From assembly GCA_017871115.1 (NCBI GenBank), contig JAFCIZ010000001.1:3825501-3889500 (forward strand): a stretch of 64,000 bases of DNA. The letters are read 5' to 3'. Positions 29,788 through 48,549 of the stretch are shown in pieces. Position 1 is the first letter of the stretch; the number at the start of each line of letters is the position of its first letter. Origin of the DNA: Cunninghamella blakesleeana. Its lineage: Eukaryota > Mucoromycota > Mucoromycetes > Mucorales > Cunninghamellaceae. Under the pieces are notes generated by a model. It had not been told where the DNA came from and searched no databases. It was given only the letters and a program-made list of their open reading frames with translations. The translations under genes and the position numbers were made by a program.

Positions 29788-31317
29788 TCATAAATTATCC
29801 CAAATAATTCTAATTCTAGATAACCCATTCATATGAAACCAGCGAGATAAATCAGCTAACATTTGATGGTCCGTATTATTGTTAACTGCGCCATTTGTAG
29901 CAGTGATATTTGGTGGGGGTGTTAAACATAATGTTTTTAATTCTTTTAAATCATGGTGCCAATCAATAAGGGAAGTTAATGAATTCATATTTAATAACCA
30001 AGGATGATAGCCAAGATCCCAAAATCGTAATTTACGTAACCCATGGGATAGTACGGATACTGCTTTTGGACCGTGTATTTCATCAAAACACCCAGCTGAA
30101 TAGAACCATAATAGGTTAGGTAAAGTAGTTGTTATAAGATGAGCAAATGATACCCATGAGAGAATAGATGGCGATCCCGCCGTTGTTTTAGTTGCTGATA
30201 ATTCAATGAAAGATATATTTAATGATACTAAAGTTTGGCCTAATAAAGGACTTGATATGGAATGTGTTGGTGAAAATTTTTTATTTTTTTTTTCATGACG
30301 AGGATTATAATGCGTTGATGAGTAAATATGAAGATCTGGACGTAAAAGTTGCATGATTTGATTTAAATGCAAATATTGTTCTGATGTATCCGGTCGGTCC
30401 AAATGAATATGAAAGGAAGGTATATCTACAGAGTCATGGTTACTTTCATCACTATCAGCCAATTGTTCCCAATCATCTACAATGTCATCTTCTTCGTTAT
30501 CGGTCACATAACTACTATTCTTTAATGAGGACAATGGTAATAGTGGAGAGGCTGTAGAATTTATTTCTATTGCTTGCCAAAAAGTTCTGATTAGTTGTTC
30601 TATAGTGATTTTACTTGCTTCCAACCATAATTCTTCGTATTCTGTTTTAGAAAACAAATCAAATTGAGCCGTTGTTAATCCACCTAAAAAGGACCATTCA
30701 TAAAGTATCATTTGTTTGGTATGAATAGGTAATGATTTAAATTGTTTTTTATAATAGGTAGTAGCATGATGATCATATAAATAATATAGCTGTTTAGCAC
30801 ATAGCTCAACTAAACTTGAAAACTGAGAATAACATAGTTTTAAACGTTGCTTTCGTTGCTGTAACAGGGTATCTTTTGATATATTATTATTATTGATGTT
30901 GGTCAGCTCATGTCTTATTCTTGATCTAATCCAAGAACGAGGTGGAGAAGGGCCAGCAAGGAATCTCCTACTGGCGATTAATATGTCCGCAGCTGCTTCT
31001 ATTTCTTGTCTATTTTCTATTACATTCCAAGGAGGAATATGTCCAGATGTTATAATCGGTTCAGATCTTATAGCATGAGGTAAAAGAGAAGAAGAAGAAG
31101 AAGAAGAGGAAGAACTTTGCTGTTGCTGCTGTTGTTGTCTGCGCCTATTTGCTTCGGCTCTGGATTGTTCTAATCTTAAACGTGATATTTTATCTGTAAC
31201 TGAAGATACTGTATCGGTGTTACTTTTTTTTTGCGAAGTGGTATTTTGTTTATCGTTGTTTAATCCTGTAGCTGAATAAGATCTTAATTTTGATTTAAGT
31301 TTTCTTGCTTGAGTCAT
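29788..31317 (-). CDS. Uncharacterised 509-aa protein, possible leucine-rich C-terminus
   Basis: Single exon from ATG 31317 (MTQARKLKSKLRSYSATG). The N-terminal 90 residues are basic and low-complexity, with poly-Gln and poly-Ser. A conserved-looking segment follows: RRFLAGPSPPRSWIRSRIRHE, then helical stretches (FSSLVELCAKQLYYLY). An acidic patch lies near residue 270 (NEEDDIVDDWEQLADSDES). The C-terminal 150 residues have leucine-rich spacing (LGQTLVSLNISFIELS, LPNLLWFYSAGC, LRKLRFWDLGYHPWLL, LKELKTLCLTPPP), suggesting degenerate leucine-rich repeats. I do not recognise a named family. No signal peptide or membrane segment. Confidence 0.75.
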   Translation of the reverse strand: MTQARKLKSKLRSYSATGLNNDKQNTTSQKKSNTDTVSSVTDKISRLRLEQSRAEANRRRQQQQQQQSSSSSSSSSSLLPHAIRSEPIITSGHIPPWNVIENRQEIEAAADILIASRRFLAGPSPPRSWIRSRIRHELTNINNNNISKDTLLQQRKQRLKLCYSQFSSLVELCAKQLYYLYDHHATTYYKKQFKSLPIHTKQMILYEWSFLGGLTTAQFDLFSKTEYEELWLEASKITIEQLIRTFWQAIEINSTASPLLPLSSLKNSSYVTDNEEDDIVDDWEQLADSDESNHDSVDIPSFHIHLDRPDTSEQYLHLNQIMQLLRPDLHIYSSTHYNPRHEKKNKKFSPTHSISSPLLGQTLVSLNISFIELSATKTTAGSPSILSWVSFAHLITTTLPNLLWFYSAGCFDEIHGPKAVSVLSHGLRKLRFWDLGYHPWLLNMNSLTSLIDWHHDLKELKTLCLTPPPNITATNGAVNNNTDHQMLADLSRWFHMNGLSRIRIIWDNL

Positions 31318-32572
31318 TGAAAAAACGAGAAAAATGGAGCGATAAAAAAAAAAAATGAAAAAATTATTATTATTAATAAAAATTTAAGCTCGCAAAAAAT
31401 TTAACCTCCACTCTTTTTTTTAAAAAAACATTGGCATAAAAATTAGGGAAATACTAGGCGCCGTTTTATATATAGAAAAATATTAAAACCAAAAGCCTAT
31501 TTTATTAATTTAACGAAAAATCAATGAATAACTAATAAAAAATTAAACTATGTAAATAAAAAATATTTTTACCACAAAAGATATGATTTTCTTCTAATAA
31601 CTTGATAACTTAAAAAAAATAAAAATACGTTTTTTCAAGAAGTAAAAAAAGAAAGTGATAATAATATAAAAATCGATTTATAAAGGTATCCATAAAAGTT
31701 AAAATCCAGCAATCATGGAGCAGCGCATGAATTACCCGGTAAATCATAATGTTATATATGATCAAATACTTTATATTATCATGTTGATTTAAAATATAAT
31801 AAATATATAGTAAATAATATAATAATGAATACACTATTTTTATTCCGAAATATTTTATTACCCATATTACCCATTTTTATTGTAAAGATTAAAGATAATA
31901 AAAAAGAAAAAGTATGTTCAGTTTGACTTTGGAAATACATAAACGGAACACCTTATCAAGTAGGGTTATCTGGGTGTTAAGCATGTCAATTAAATCTTTC
32001 CTAACATATAACGTTAGTTGATGTTTTAAGGCAAGTAAGCCGTACTCTTTTTTGAAAAGTTTAGAAATCTCTTATTTAAACTCAGACAAGCTTTTATTCA
32101 ATTTTTTTTTGTATGGAAACCTAAATTTAAGTTAGCCTTTCTCCTCCCTTCCCCTTTTTTTTTTTTTTAACTTTTTATCTATAAACTTTTTTTTTTATCA
32201 TCAACAAATATCATTAAATTAATAAGTAATTTAATATTGCATTTCAAATGGATGGATGGATGAACGAATAATTTAAATAATATATATATGGATGGATGAT
32301 TATTCAGTTTGAAATATTATGTCTACCAAAAGCTAATACTAAAATAGTAAAGGATGAAATTTTCGTTTGATAGCAATTTTATCAACGAATATTAGGTGCT
32401 ATTTGCTTATTGCAAAAAAAGAATAATCAACGATCAAAAGGTGCTATGGGTACTAAAAAACGCGTTGTCACTATTTTTAAAAAAATCATGCTCAGTATAA
32501 AAGTCCCAGTTGATCCCTTAGTAATAGTCAATAAATAAAAATATGATTGACAGCAATTATTTTTGGGTATTA

Positions 32573-32626
32573 AGATATATAAAACCTATCGACAGGTTTA
32601 TGGACTTGAAAACTGTTGGTGTATCT
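32573..32626 (+). ncRNA. Candidate structured RNA, multi-stem
   Basis: AGATATA (32573-32579) can pair with TGTATCT (32620-32626) with one G-U. Inside, AAACCT (32582-32587) pairs perfectly with AGGTTT (32594-32599) around ATCGAC. The fold was found by eye; no family is recognised. Very tentative. Confidence 0.2.
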
Positions 32627-32680
32627 AAAGGAAAATAAGAAGAAATATTTTTTTTGTAAGTTTTATATTAATAATTGTAT

Positions 32681-32780
32681 AAAAATAGCAGTGATGATGA
32701 CATAAAAACTTTATATCTTACCTACATTATCTGATCATTTTTGAAGATAAGTTTGACTCTGAATGTACTGTGCTATTTTT
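32681..32780 (+). ncRNA. Candidate box C/D-like snoRNA
   Basis: AAAAATAGCA (32681-32690) and TGCTATTTTT (32771-32780) form a perfect 10-bp terminal stem. A C-box-like GTGATGA (32691-32697) follows the 5' arm at once. A D-box-like CTGA lies at 32759-32762, and an internal D'-like CTGA at 32731-32734. The D box is 8 nt from the 3' arm, longer than usual, and I found no rRNA match for the guides from memory. Tentative. Confidence 0.3.
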
Positions 32781-32990
32781 TTATGTATTAACAAAAAATA
32801 AATAAAGCAATAATTGATATTAATATTTCTGACTTATTGCTTTTATTACTATTTTATTAATATAGGTTACAAGAGATATATTTTTATTATTTATTTATAT
32901 AATTATTAGAAATAAACGCATAAATTTATAATCATATACATATATTTTTACAGTACAATTTTTTTTGAATATATTTTAAATATATTAAGG

Positions 32991-34317
32991 TTATATTATG
33001 AACCCTTCTTCTGCTACCCATTCATTTGCTAAAGTTGTAATAATTTGTGCAAGATCTGGCGGAATGAAGCAGTATACCATATGTTTTAAAATTTCTTCTC
33101 GAGCTTCATACCATTCTTGTGTATTTAAATTCTCTAATCCATATAATTCATGATTTGTATTATCCATATTGAACTTCTCGTAAAATAATAGGAGTTCAGG
33201 TGAGATTTTATTATCCTGTTGATCTATTGCTTCCAATATTGGTTGAAAATATAAGGGTATATGAGTGGCAAAAGGAATTAAACCATATTTAGTTTCGTTT
33301 GGTTTAATTGGAGGCTCCGTTTTATAGTATTCATGTAAAATTAAGGTTTGGGACCACAAAGGTATTGAACCTTGAATTAATGCATCATTGTACTGATTTC
33401 CAACTTTAGTATATCTGATTCCAACTGTATAACTGAATGGTGTGAAATGTGGAGTATATGAAGTTGGCGATGATGATGATAGTGGTGAAATGAGAGGTAT
33501 ATTATTATTATTATTATTATCATTAAAATTTGTGATTAAATTTGGAATATTATTTTGATCAAAAGTAAATACTGATGCAATATCTACGAATAGCCCATAA
33601 TAATAATAAATCGTTAATATAATAGTTATAATTATATAAAATATTTTAGGTGGGCACGTATGCATATATATAAATATCCTTTCTTTTTTCTTCTTTTTCT
33701 TTTTTTCGCTTTTTACCATCAAAGCTAGTTGCAAAAAAAAAGGATGCATCATTTAAATAAGTTTCCAAAATACTAGGTTGAGTCAAATCGGGCAGAGTAT
33801 TCGGTTTTGCTTCCTGAACTATAAAAACACCCAAATCAATTCGAAGAAAAGAATTATCCACCTTTTCTAACATGTGTAGAATTCTAAAGAGTAGGTGTTC
33901 AGACCGTTGTTTTCTATAGGCATAAATATCACTGGTTGCAAATGGACTTGCATTAAATCGAAACAAAGTTGGATTTTTACAGAATGAACATTTGTTTATA
34001 GTAGCTTCTATTTGATCTGTTGATTTGAATTTTAATAGCTTCGTAGGAATAGGTAGACCTACCTGTAAAATATTTATTATTAATACTAGTGTTATTATGA
34101 TTATTACTACTACTGCTATTACAAAACATCCTGATATTTTATGTTTATTTTTGGAATGTATTAAACCTACACTAGTTGTGTTATACATTGTTTGCTTTAC
34201 TTGATTTAGAGCTTCTTTCCATCGATCAGTATCCTTTACGGCATAACTTAACTTATCCGAGCATGTGCATTTTACTGGATTATATTCCAAATTCGTTGCT
34301 AAGTTATCTGAATCCAT
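32991..34317 (-). CDS. Single-pass membrane protein of unknown function
   Basis: Two exons (34317-33717, 33583-32991) give 397 aa, starting MDSDNLATNLEYNPVKC. There is no N-terminal signal. One strong membrane helix lies near residues 65-90 (VIAVVVIIIITLVLIINIL), preceded by a Lys-rich stretch, suggesting a type II protein with the large C-terminal part outside or in the lumen. The C-terminal region contains a CSFC motif, NITNFN-like N-glycosylation candidates and an Asn run, and ends PPDLAQIITTLANEWVAEEG. I do not recognise a family. The spliced codon GAT spans the intron. Confidence 0.7.
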
Positions 34318-34567
34318 TTTATTTTTATTGGGAAGAGTAAAAAGAAAGAGGTGGAAAAAAATTTCCAAAATAAAGTAGTTGAAATTTAAAATTTTAAAAA
34401 AGTTTAAAATCAGTTACGTTTTTTTCCTTTTTGGGGGTTTAAAACAAACTCTGTATATTAAATTTACTAGATAATATATTTATTATTATGTATTGTTATG
34501 TTTTAATAAATTAATTAATGTGTAAAAAAATATTATATAATAAATTTATATATATAAAGATTCCAAT

Positions 34568-37302
34568 TTAAATAATATCCATCGGTATAGTTTCATCATA
34601 TTTCCATATTTTAACAGTTCGATCGTCACTACAACTAGCCAACATGCCTTGTTTCGAGTTCCAGGCGGCTTCATATACTACACCAGTATGACCACGTAAT
34701 TTTTGTAAAACTTCTCCAGTATCTTGATCCCAAATATAGACAGCACTATCTTCTGACCCACCCACAATCAAATTATTATCTACAAAATTGGCTCTTACAA
34801 AGTTCTTTGAAGTGTTTTGGTGTCCTTTTAGTTTACGAATTGGTTTGACCTATTAAAAATAATAAAATTCATCAGAAATATCATAATAAATAGTTAGATT
34901 CGCCAATTTTTCTTTTTAAAAATAATATTTATAATATGTAAAAATATTATTTGAATTAATCATTACCATCCTCACATCCCATAAACGATTAGAATTATCT
35001 TTCGAACTACTTAATAATAATGTGCCACTTGAGTTCATTTCTACAGAAGTTACTTCGCCAAGATGCGACTGGATGGTTCTAATACATAGACCAGATACGA
35101 TATCCCAGAACTTAATAGTATTATCTTTAGATCCAGTAATGACCAAATTGCCTAATGGGTTAAATATAGTTTTTGTAACAGCTGATTGATGCCCAGGAAA
35201 AGTTTTAACGATAGCTCCAGTATTTACATCAAACATACGAACAGTTTTATCATACCCACCGGTTACTACATGACTCTATAAATATCATTCAATTCAATAA
35301 CAATTTTTTTTTAAAAAATGATATATATATGTATATAATTATTTATGTAAGTTTAAGTAAAGTGTCAAAAAATATTTAGAATTTTGTTTACCTCGTTTGG
35401 ATGGTATTTCACAGAGTATACATCTCCAGAGTGTCCCTTTAAATCAGTAATACAGCATGCATTTATGTCTTTTAAACTCCATATCTAATTAAATACATAT
35501 ATAAGTTTATAAATGAATAATTATATTTATAATAATTTACTATTTTTTTTAAAATAAATAAATAAATACCTTAACAAGCCCATCTCCACTAGCACTAGCA
35601 ATATATTCACCTTGTCGTGTACTTGATACATCCCATATTCTTGATTGATGACCTTCCAAAACATCTAAACATTCTGCTGTTTCAATATCCCATATCCGTA
35701 AAGTATTATCACTAAGATATATTTAAGTAAATAATATATGAAAGTATTTATATATCAATTTTATATTATATTATTATTATATTTATTACTATTATTATTA
35801 CCTAGATCCTGAAACTGCAGTTCTTCCTTCGCCAATAAATTCTACACATTTCACATTTTCCTTGTGCCCTTTTAATGTTGCACCTACAGCATTTGGAATA
35901 ACAAAACTTGTATAATCTTCTAATAATGAATTGACAGCTGGTGCAATTTTTGGATGGTACCTTGAAAATTCTATTTGATATGCAACGGCTTGACGTAACA
36001 GTGTTAATAATCTATTTGGTGGAATATATCGGCTCCCTATTTATATATATATATATATATTTAGATAAATAAAAAATAAATAAGGTTGGATGATTAATGA
36101 TTATATATATATGCTTATGAATATCATTTTGATATTATTATCTACGTATTACCATTTCTATCAGCTGTTTCAAAATCAATCATATTTTGTAATTGTTCTA
36201 CTAAATTTTCTCTATAGATGTATTATGATGTTATAATAATAGTTTTAGGTCAAATGTATATATATAGTTTTTATATTTATTCAACATACACACACACGCA
36301 TATATATATATATATATATATACCTAGATGCCATGATACCTTCCCAATTTCGAAAACTTTGCACTTCGTGAATTGATTTTGTAGTTAAAAGATAGCACAT
36401 ATCTTTAAATTCATTTGGCTTCGTTTGTAAATGTTCCAACGGTTTTAATTTTTTATTGAGAAATGAAAATGCCTTTTTTGTAATATTAATAAAATAAAAT
36501 AAAACAGGTTAATAAATTATATATATATATATAAATTTTTTTCTTTTACTTTTTTGTGATGTTTACCTTTTGTATTTCACGTCGATCGATATATTCTAAA
36601 TATTGTTGTTTGTACACTGAATATAAAAATGATCGGTGGTTTTTCACTATAGATTTGATACATAATTTCTCAGCTTCTTGCCAATCACCATCTAAAATCA
36701 CGTATATATATATATATATATATATGTGTATATAAACATATAAATAAATATTAAACTCTGTTTAACGTAAAAATCTTTATGTAAAATGCACATAAATATT
36801 TTTATGTCCATGTATATATCAATCTATCAATCTGTTTTTTCTAAATAAATTATACCTAGAATAGCCTTTTTTAAACGTTTAACTTCCATAGATCGTTCTT
36901 CCCTTTCCCTCCATTTAACATTTGTTTCATCGTGTAGTACAGCTTGGGATGTATGATATCCTTCGTCAGATAAATATTGCATAATAATGGCCAGAATATC
37001 ATCTTTCATTTGAGGATCGTTTGAATTAAATAAATCTTCAGTTGGTCTAATATGTGAAGTATGGGCACCTACGTACTGATTGTAAGTAGCTAAACTATAA
37101 TAATAGTATAAAAGTATATTCCAATATATATATTTAGTATAATCTTTTTTTAAAAATTCAAAATATTAGAGACTTTCTACCTTCTTCGACGTCGTGCTGC
37201 TACGCTCTCTGATATCCCACTTCTATTCCAAATCCTAGATTCATTATCTTGATAAGTTGTTATATTATTATTGTTGTTATTAGAATCAAAACTGTTGTCC
37301 AT
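34568..37302 (-). CDS. LisH-CTLH-WD40 repeat protein
   Basis: About nine short exons, starting at ATG 37302 (MDNSFDSNNNNNNITTYQDN). The N-terminal LisH motif is ILAIIMQYLSDEGYHTSQAV. A CTLH-like helical region follows (DWQEAEKLCIKSIVKNHRSF, YLEYIDRREIQKAFSFL). At least seven WD40 repeats complete the protein, e.g. GHKENVKCVEFIGEGRTAVS, SRDNTLRIWDIET, GHSGDVYSVKYHPNE, GSKDNTIKFWDIVSGLC and SDDRTVKIWKYDE. The layout is that of SMU1, WDR26/GID7 and TOPLESS-type scaffolds; sequence detail does not let me choose one. A role in a multi-protein complex is likely. An upstream CTGAGTTTAAAA occurs about 100 bp before the start. Confidence 0.85.
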
Positions 37303-37961
37303 TAAAGTATAGTGTCAAGATCTGTAATATAATATACAATATTTTTATAAAGAGAAGAAAAAAAGGAAAAGAATTTTTTTAATTTTTTTTTTAGTTTTGA
37401 TCGTTTTTAAACTCAGTTTTTTTTGACATACTTTTCAATATATATCATCTGGTCATGTACTATTGCATTTTGATTCATTATTCGTATGAATATCTGGTTT
37501 TTATTCACCCCAAAGAATCTTGGGTTTGATTATATTAATTGATTGAATTTAATTATAAGTATGTGATGTATAGAGGAAATACTTTTTTGTTTGAAGTATG
37601 CTTTTTTATTATGATTAAAATAATACAGTAAAAAAAATGGATTTGATTTCAAAATACCTCATTATATGTTTATATTAATCATTGAATAAAAAATTACTAT
37701 GTTATATGCTTCCATTTTTTTATTTTTTTACTTTTTTTTTCTATCGAGCTTGATAAATATTAAGTTACATAAAAGAATCATTTATCCTGGAGACTTTTTA
37801 TTTTTGTCTTGTTTTAAGAGAATTCATATTTAAGAAATAGACTAAAAAAGAATAAAATTTATTAATAAGGATATTTGGTAATAATAATGATAATGATATT
37901 GTAAAAGTAAATAAATAAATTATATTAATGAATAAAAAAAAGGTGACGCCGTTAATGGTAT
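37303..37961. other. Intergenic between WD40 and ABCD genes
   Basis: 659 bp, AT-rich, with the WD40 gene promoter at the left and the ABCD 3' end at the right. No gene seen. Confidence 0.4.
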
Positions 37962-41202
<3,241 letters not shown>

Positions 41203-42671
41203 ATTTTATATAAATAACGTATATATATATTTATATATATATATATGTATATATATTATTTTATATGTCGAAAAAAAAGGTAAAAGAAAGAAAAGGGAAG
41301 GAAAAAAAAAAGAAATTAGTTTTGAGATTTTACAGACATGTGAAAAATGGAGTTTAAAAAATTGGATTTATAATTCTCTTTTGAAAAATAACGATAACTT
41401 TGATTTTAATAAAATATAACCAATGTGTATATCATATAATGATATATATCTATATATCTATATCTATATCTATATCTATATCTATATCTATATCTATATC
41501 TATATATATATAGTTATGAAATTATATAAATGTATAAATGTATATTGTTTTTTTTATCACATCTAAACTTCTATATATGTGTCTATGTGTTAAGTAAAAC
41601 TTTATTAAAAAATCAAAAATGCGGGGTAAATTGACTTTTAAAATAAATCGATCAATCTTTTGTTTATCGTCATGTATAACATAAAATGTGACCACAAATA
41701 AATGGTTATATATTAACTAATATTATTACTCTTCTTCAAAGTGAATAAACTAATTTTATTTTAGTATAAAAGCTTTGACTAAAATCAAAAGGATTTCTTT
41801 AAAAATATAATTATACAATAATTAATCAAAGCTATTTTTATTTTTTATTTTTTTCTACTATATTACTTATTCTGTTTTGAGAAGTACTATAAATTAGTCC
41901 AATTAAAAAAATGTCTATTTACTAATATTTATAAAACAATTTTTTTTTAATTGATCTTGTTATATATAATGTATTTATACTATTTTCTTTAAAGTGTATT
42001 GATGGAGGAGAGAAAATCATGAAGAATATTAAATATTTCAAGTAATCTTTTTTAAATCCCGCTAATTTTTTAGATGTATTCTCTTCTTTATAAAATTACA
42101 GAGTAATACGAGCATTAAGTTAAGTATTTAGCATAAGGCTATATTATTTAAATAACTATTTAAAAATTTTAAGTAATGAACAGCAATAGGAAAATCAAAG
42201 GAAAAAAAAATTGACAACTATAAAAAAGGGCTAGTAATAAATTTAATAGTAGAAATTTTCTTTATTTGTACCAAAGTCTTCCGAAGTCTCATAAGTAAAA
42301 TTTTTTTTTGGGTGGTATTTACCTAAGGGAGGAAAAAAATAATAATACCAGCGGAATTTGAATAAAAATTACATCATCTAATTTTTTTCTTTCCTTCTCT
42401 TTTCTTTTGACAATTAAAAAAACTTGATTCAAAGTGTTTAGTTGTTTTAATAATAATACTTATTATAATAATAATATTTTTGCATCAGCTTCTGAAATTG
42501 TGTTAATTAGAAGAGGTTTTTACGAAAAAAAATAAAACAGAAAAAAACAATAATAGCCAAAAAAATTTTTTTATTTTATTTTAATTATTTAAAAAGCTGA
42601 ACTATTATTTTCTTTTTTTTTATTATTTACCATATATATATATATACATATAATTTATTTTTGAAAAAAAA
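41203..42671. other. Divergent promoter interval, ABCD and PRP4
   Basis: 1.47 kb. GGAGTTTAAAA occurs at 41349-41359 and AGCGGAATTT at 42350-42359. A (tatatc)n hexanucleotide array lies at about 41450-41506. No gene seen. Confidence 0.45.
41450..41506. repeat. Hexanucleotide microsatellite (tatatc)n
   Basis: About nine to ten consecutive copies of the 6-bp unit in the ABCD/PRP4 intergenic region. Confidence 0.9.
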
Positions 42672-45670
<2,999 letters not shown>

Positions 45671-45956
45671 TTGCTCTTATTGTTATTATTTTAAAAAACA
45701 ATATATTTTCGAAAAATAGTAATAATAAATTTTTTAATCAATTTTGCTTATTTATTAATTAGTATTTGATTACATATAATATCCATAGTAATATGTATAC
45801 ACTGATTACACTTTCATAAAAAATTATAATACGTTTATTATATTTTATGTGTAATATGCAACGATGTAATTTTAAATGTATAATGAATCAAATTAAAAGA
45901 TAATAATAGTAATAAAGTATTGAGTGGAAGGTATAGTTGTGATATCATTTATCCAA

Positions 45957-47695
45957 TTAATCAAAGTGAAAATGCTGCTTTTTAGATTTATTCACCCTTT
46001 TTCTTTTTTTGTTGTAATCATTACCATAATGAAAATGATAGTTATCTTTTCGTTTATATTTATCATCATCCTTTTGCTTATATTTATGATTATCATCATC
46101 TTTACTTTTATAGTTTTTAGATTTTTTGTTATAATTTCCATTTGATTCCATTCTATTTCCATAATTATTTCCTTTTTGCTTCTTATTGTATTTATCATTT
46201 TTATTTTCATTTTCATCTTCTCTACTTCGTTTTCGTTTATGATTTTGTATTTCTTCCATTGGCCGACCTTTATTGATAATTAATGGATATATTTCATAAT
46301 CCCTTCCTTCTAACCTTGATTTTTGATTTGATTTCTTTTCGACTTTAATAATAGCCGATAGTACTGATTTTTGATCATTTGATGATGTGTCATTTATATT
46401 TTTGAGTAAACGTTCTAATAAAAATGCAAAACATTCCTTGGTTTCTTCGATCATGCTTGTACTACGGCCAACATTAATTTCTATGAAATTTTAAATTTAT
46501 AAAGTATGAGTACAATTTTTATTTTTTTTATTAATATGCTTTATTCTTATTTTTATTTTTTTTTCAATTACTAGGTAAATCAGGGTCATTAATCAGTAAT
46601 TTGGGTGTGCTCTTCTATTTTTTTTTTAAAAAAAAGTTTTTAATTATTGTTATGGCTAGAACTATTATTATTATTATTATTTGTATTTTTACTTTGCTAA
46701 TGTAAGGTTCATCTTTATCAAATTGAAAACCTTTACGATTATAATCAAAATTAGAATAAAAATCCAAGAAACCAAGCAATAAATCAGCATAGTATGTGGA
46801 TGAAGAAGGAGTAAGGTCATCTTTTTTTTGATAAAGTATATAATGCATGATCAAACAAACTAATGAGAAACTGGCTAACCCGTTCAACTTTGAAGACATG
46901 ACCTGAAAACCATCTAGAGGATATATAATAGATAATAAAGCATGTTTTAAAACCAAATAGAGTGGTGTCAATTCAGGATAATCTTTTTTCCAATTAATTG
47001 TTCGATCTGAACTTGGTGATGGATTATTGACAGTTATATCTATGGATGTAATGTACTGTTGACTATTTATAGTGAGAACAGGTACCTATGCGTATGTAAT
47101 AAATAATTTTATTATTTTTAAAAGGCTTTATATAAAAATATTATCTTATTTTATTTTAATGTACCTTGGCCCAAGGAACAAAGCTTAATTCACTATAATA
47201 GAATAGCCTTTTTCTACAAATTTGCCTATTTAATTTTCTTAAAACTTCTACATTGGATGCAGCTGGTTTTTTAAGATTAATAGTTACGTCAATATCACTA
47301 TAAATAAAATATATATGTATAAACATATTAATTCCCACTCGTTAATAATAATAAAAATAATAATATATATTTATGCATATTTTACCTTCCAGGTAATAAA
47401 AGACCAGTAGCTACAGATCCAAAGCATTCAAGTTTGGCGCTGGGGTATTCTTCCTTTATCAGTTCTTCAATCGCAAGTAAAAGTTTATCTCTTCCACGCT
47501 TTTCTTTCTCTGTTGGTGCAATGTATGCTTGAAAGTCTATTATTTCAGTATTTAATCTATACAGAGATATATATATATACAGTAATAGTATTTAATAAAT
47601 ATTAAAAATATAAAAATAAAGTTTTTATTCTTTTATGCCGTTTACATCTCTTTTTTGCTTAGTTTATCATTTATATTTGACCAAGGACAATTCAT
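45957..47695 (-). CDS. TRF4/5-like non-canonical poly(A) polymerase
   Basis: Several short exons from ATG 47695 (MNCPWSNINDKLSKKEM) to stop 45957. The nucleotidyltransferase core is SAKLECFGSVATGLLLPGSD then IDVTI, with the DxD pair, and the third Asp is in YITSIDITVNN. The central/PAP-associated region has PELTPLYLVLKHALLS, LNGLASFSLVCLIMHYI and LLGFLDFYSNFDY. The C-terminus is a long Lys/Asn-rich tail (KRKRSREDENENKNDKY). TRF4/5 enzymes oligoadenylate nuclear RNAs for exosome decay (TRAMP complex). The gene is convergent with PRP4, 286 bp apart. Size is shorter than animal TENT4 proteins. Confidence 0.85.
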
Positions 47696-48549
47696 TTTTA
47701 TTATATTTATGTGAATATATTTATAATGAATACACAGTAATTATCGACAATATTCTATATATGGTTGTATTTTAACAAATATTAGCAATTTTAATAAGTA
47801 AAAAAAATGGAATATAAAAAAAAAAGATGGACAAAAAAAAAATCACTAATTTTTTTAAATAGTGGCTTTTTAAAGCACAGCTTTAGATATTTCCAAATAT
47901 ATCTTTTTCTTTATAAATAAATCTTCAAGCATAATAAACATTGACTATGAAGGGAATACATATATTACAACTTTTACATATAGACAATCTAATAATTTTG
48001 TATTATATTCCTATATATTTTGTAAATGATCGAAAAGTTGTTTCTTGCTTCATTGTTTGTTTGCTTTTTCTTCATTTTAAAACCAAAACATAGTTTTAAA
48101 TAATTGTTCATAAACTAAAATGATGGTATTGTATATACATTATTTTTATTTTTATTATAATTTTATTATTATATTACGTAAAGCAAAGAGTATATAAAAT
48201 ATAGAGAGGTATAATAAGAACGTTTGTAAAGTTTACAGAGTTGAGAAAAAGACGGAGTTTAAAATAAAAAACGCATATAATCTTTTTTTTCACACCTATT
48301 TTTTTACTTTTCTCTTTCGTAATTTTTTTTTTCTTTCTTTTTCTTTCTTTTAAATCGTTTTTTTATTATATATATATATACATACATACATATATTTGTG
48401 ATATTTTAAAAAAACACTTATTTAAATTCCACCTTTTATTTTTTTATATGAAGATTACTTTTTTTAATTCTTTAACTTTATAGATATATATTTATATAGA
48501 TATATAATTGTTTTTAAATTGATATACAAGTTTCAGTATTATTATCAGT
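47696..48549. other. Divergent promoter interval, TRF4/5-like and NPC1
   Basis: 854 bp. GGAGTTTAAAA at 48254-48264, pyrimidine tracts at 48283-48360. No gene seen. Confidence 0.45.

Larger units (their letters stand above)
31318..32990. other. Long gene-free interval with possible structured RNAs
   Basis: 1.67 kb without a convincing protein gene. The part nearest 31317 is the upstream promoter, with AATTTAAGCTCG at 31381-31392. The middle (31900-32640) is slightly less AT-rich than other intergenic DNA here. Two candidate RNA structures are listed separately. Confidence 0.5.

Noticed and set aside
45924..46216. Hydrophobic plus-strand ORF in the TRF4/5 C-terminus
   Set aside because: Antisense of a Lys/Asn-rich coding tail.
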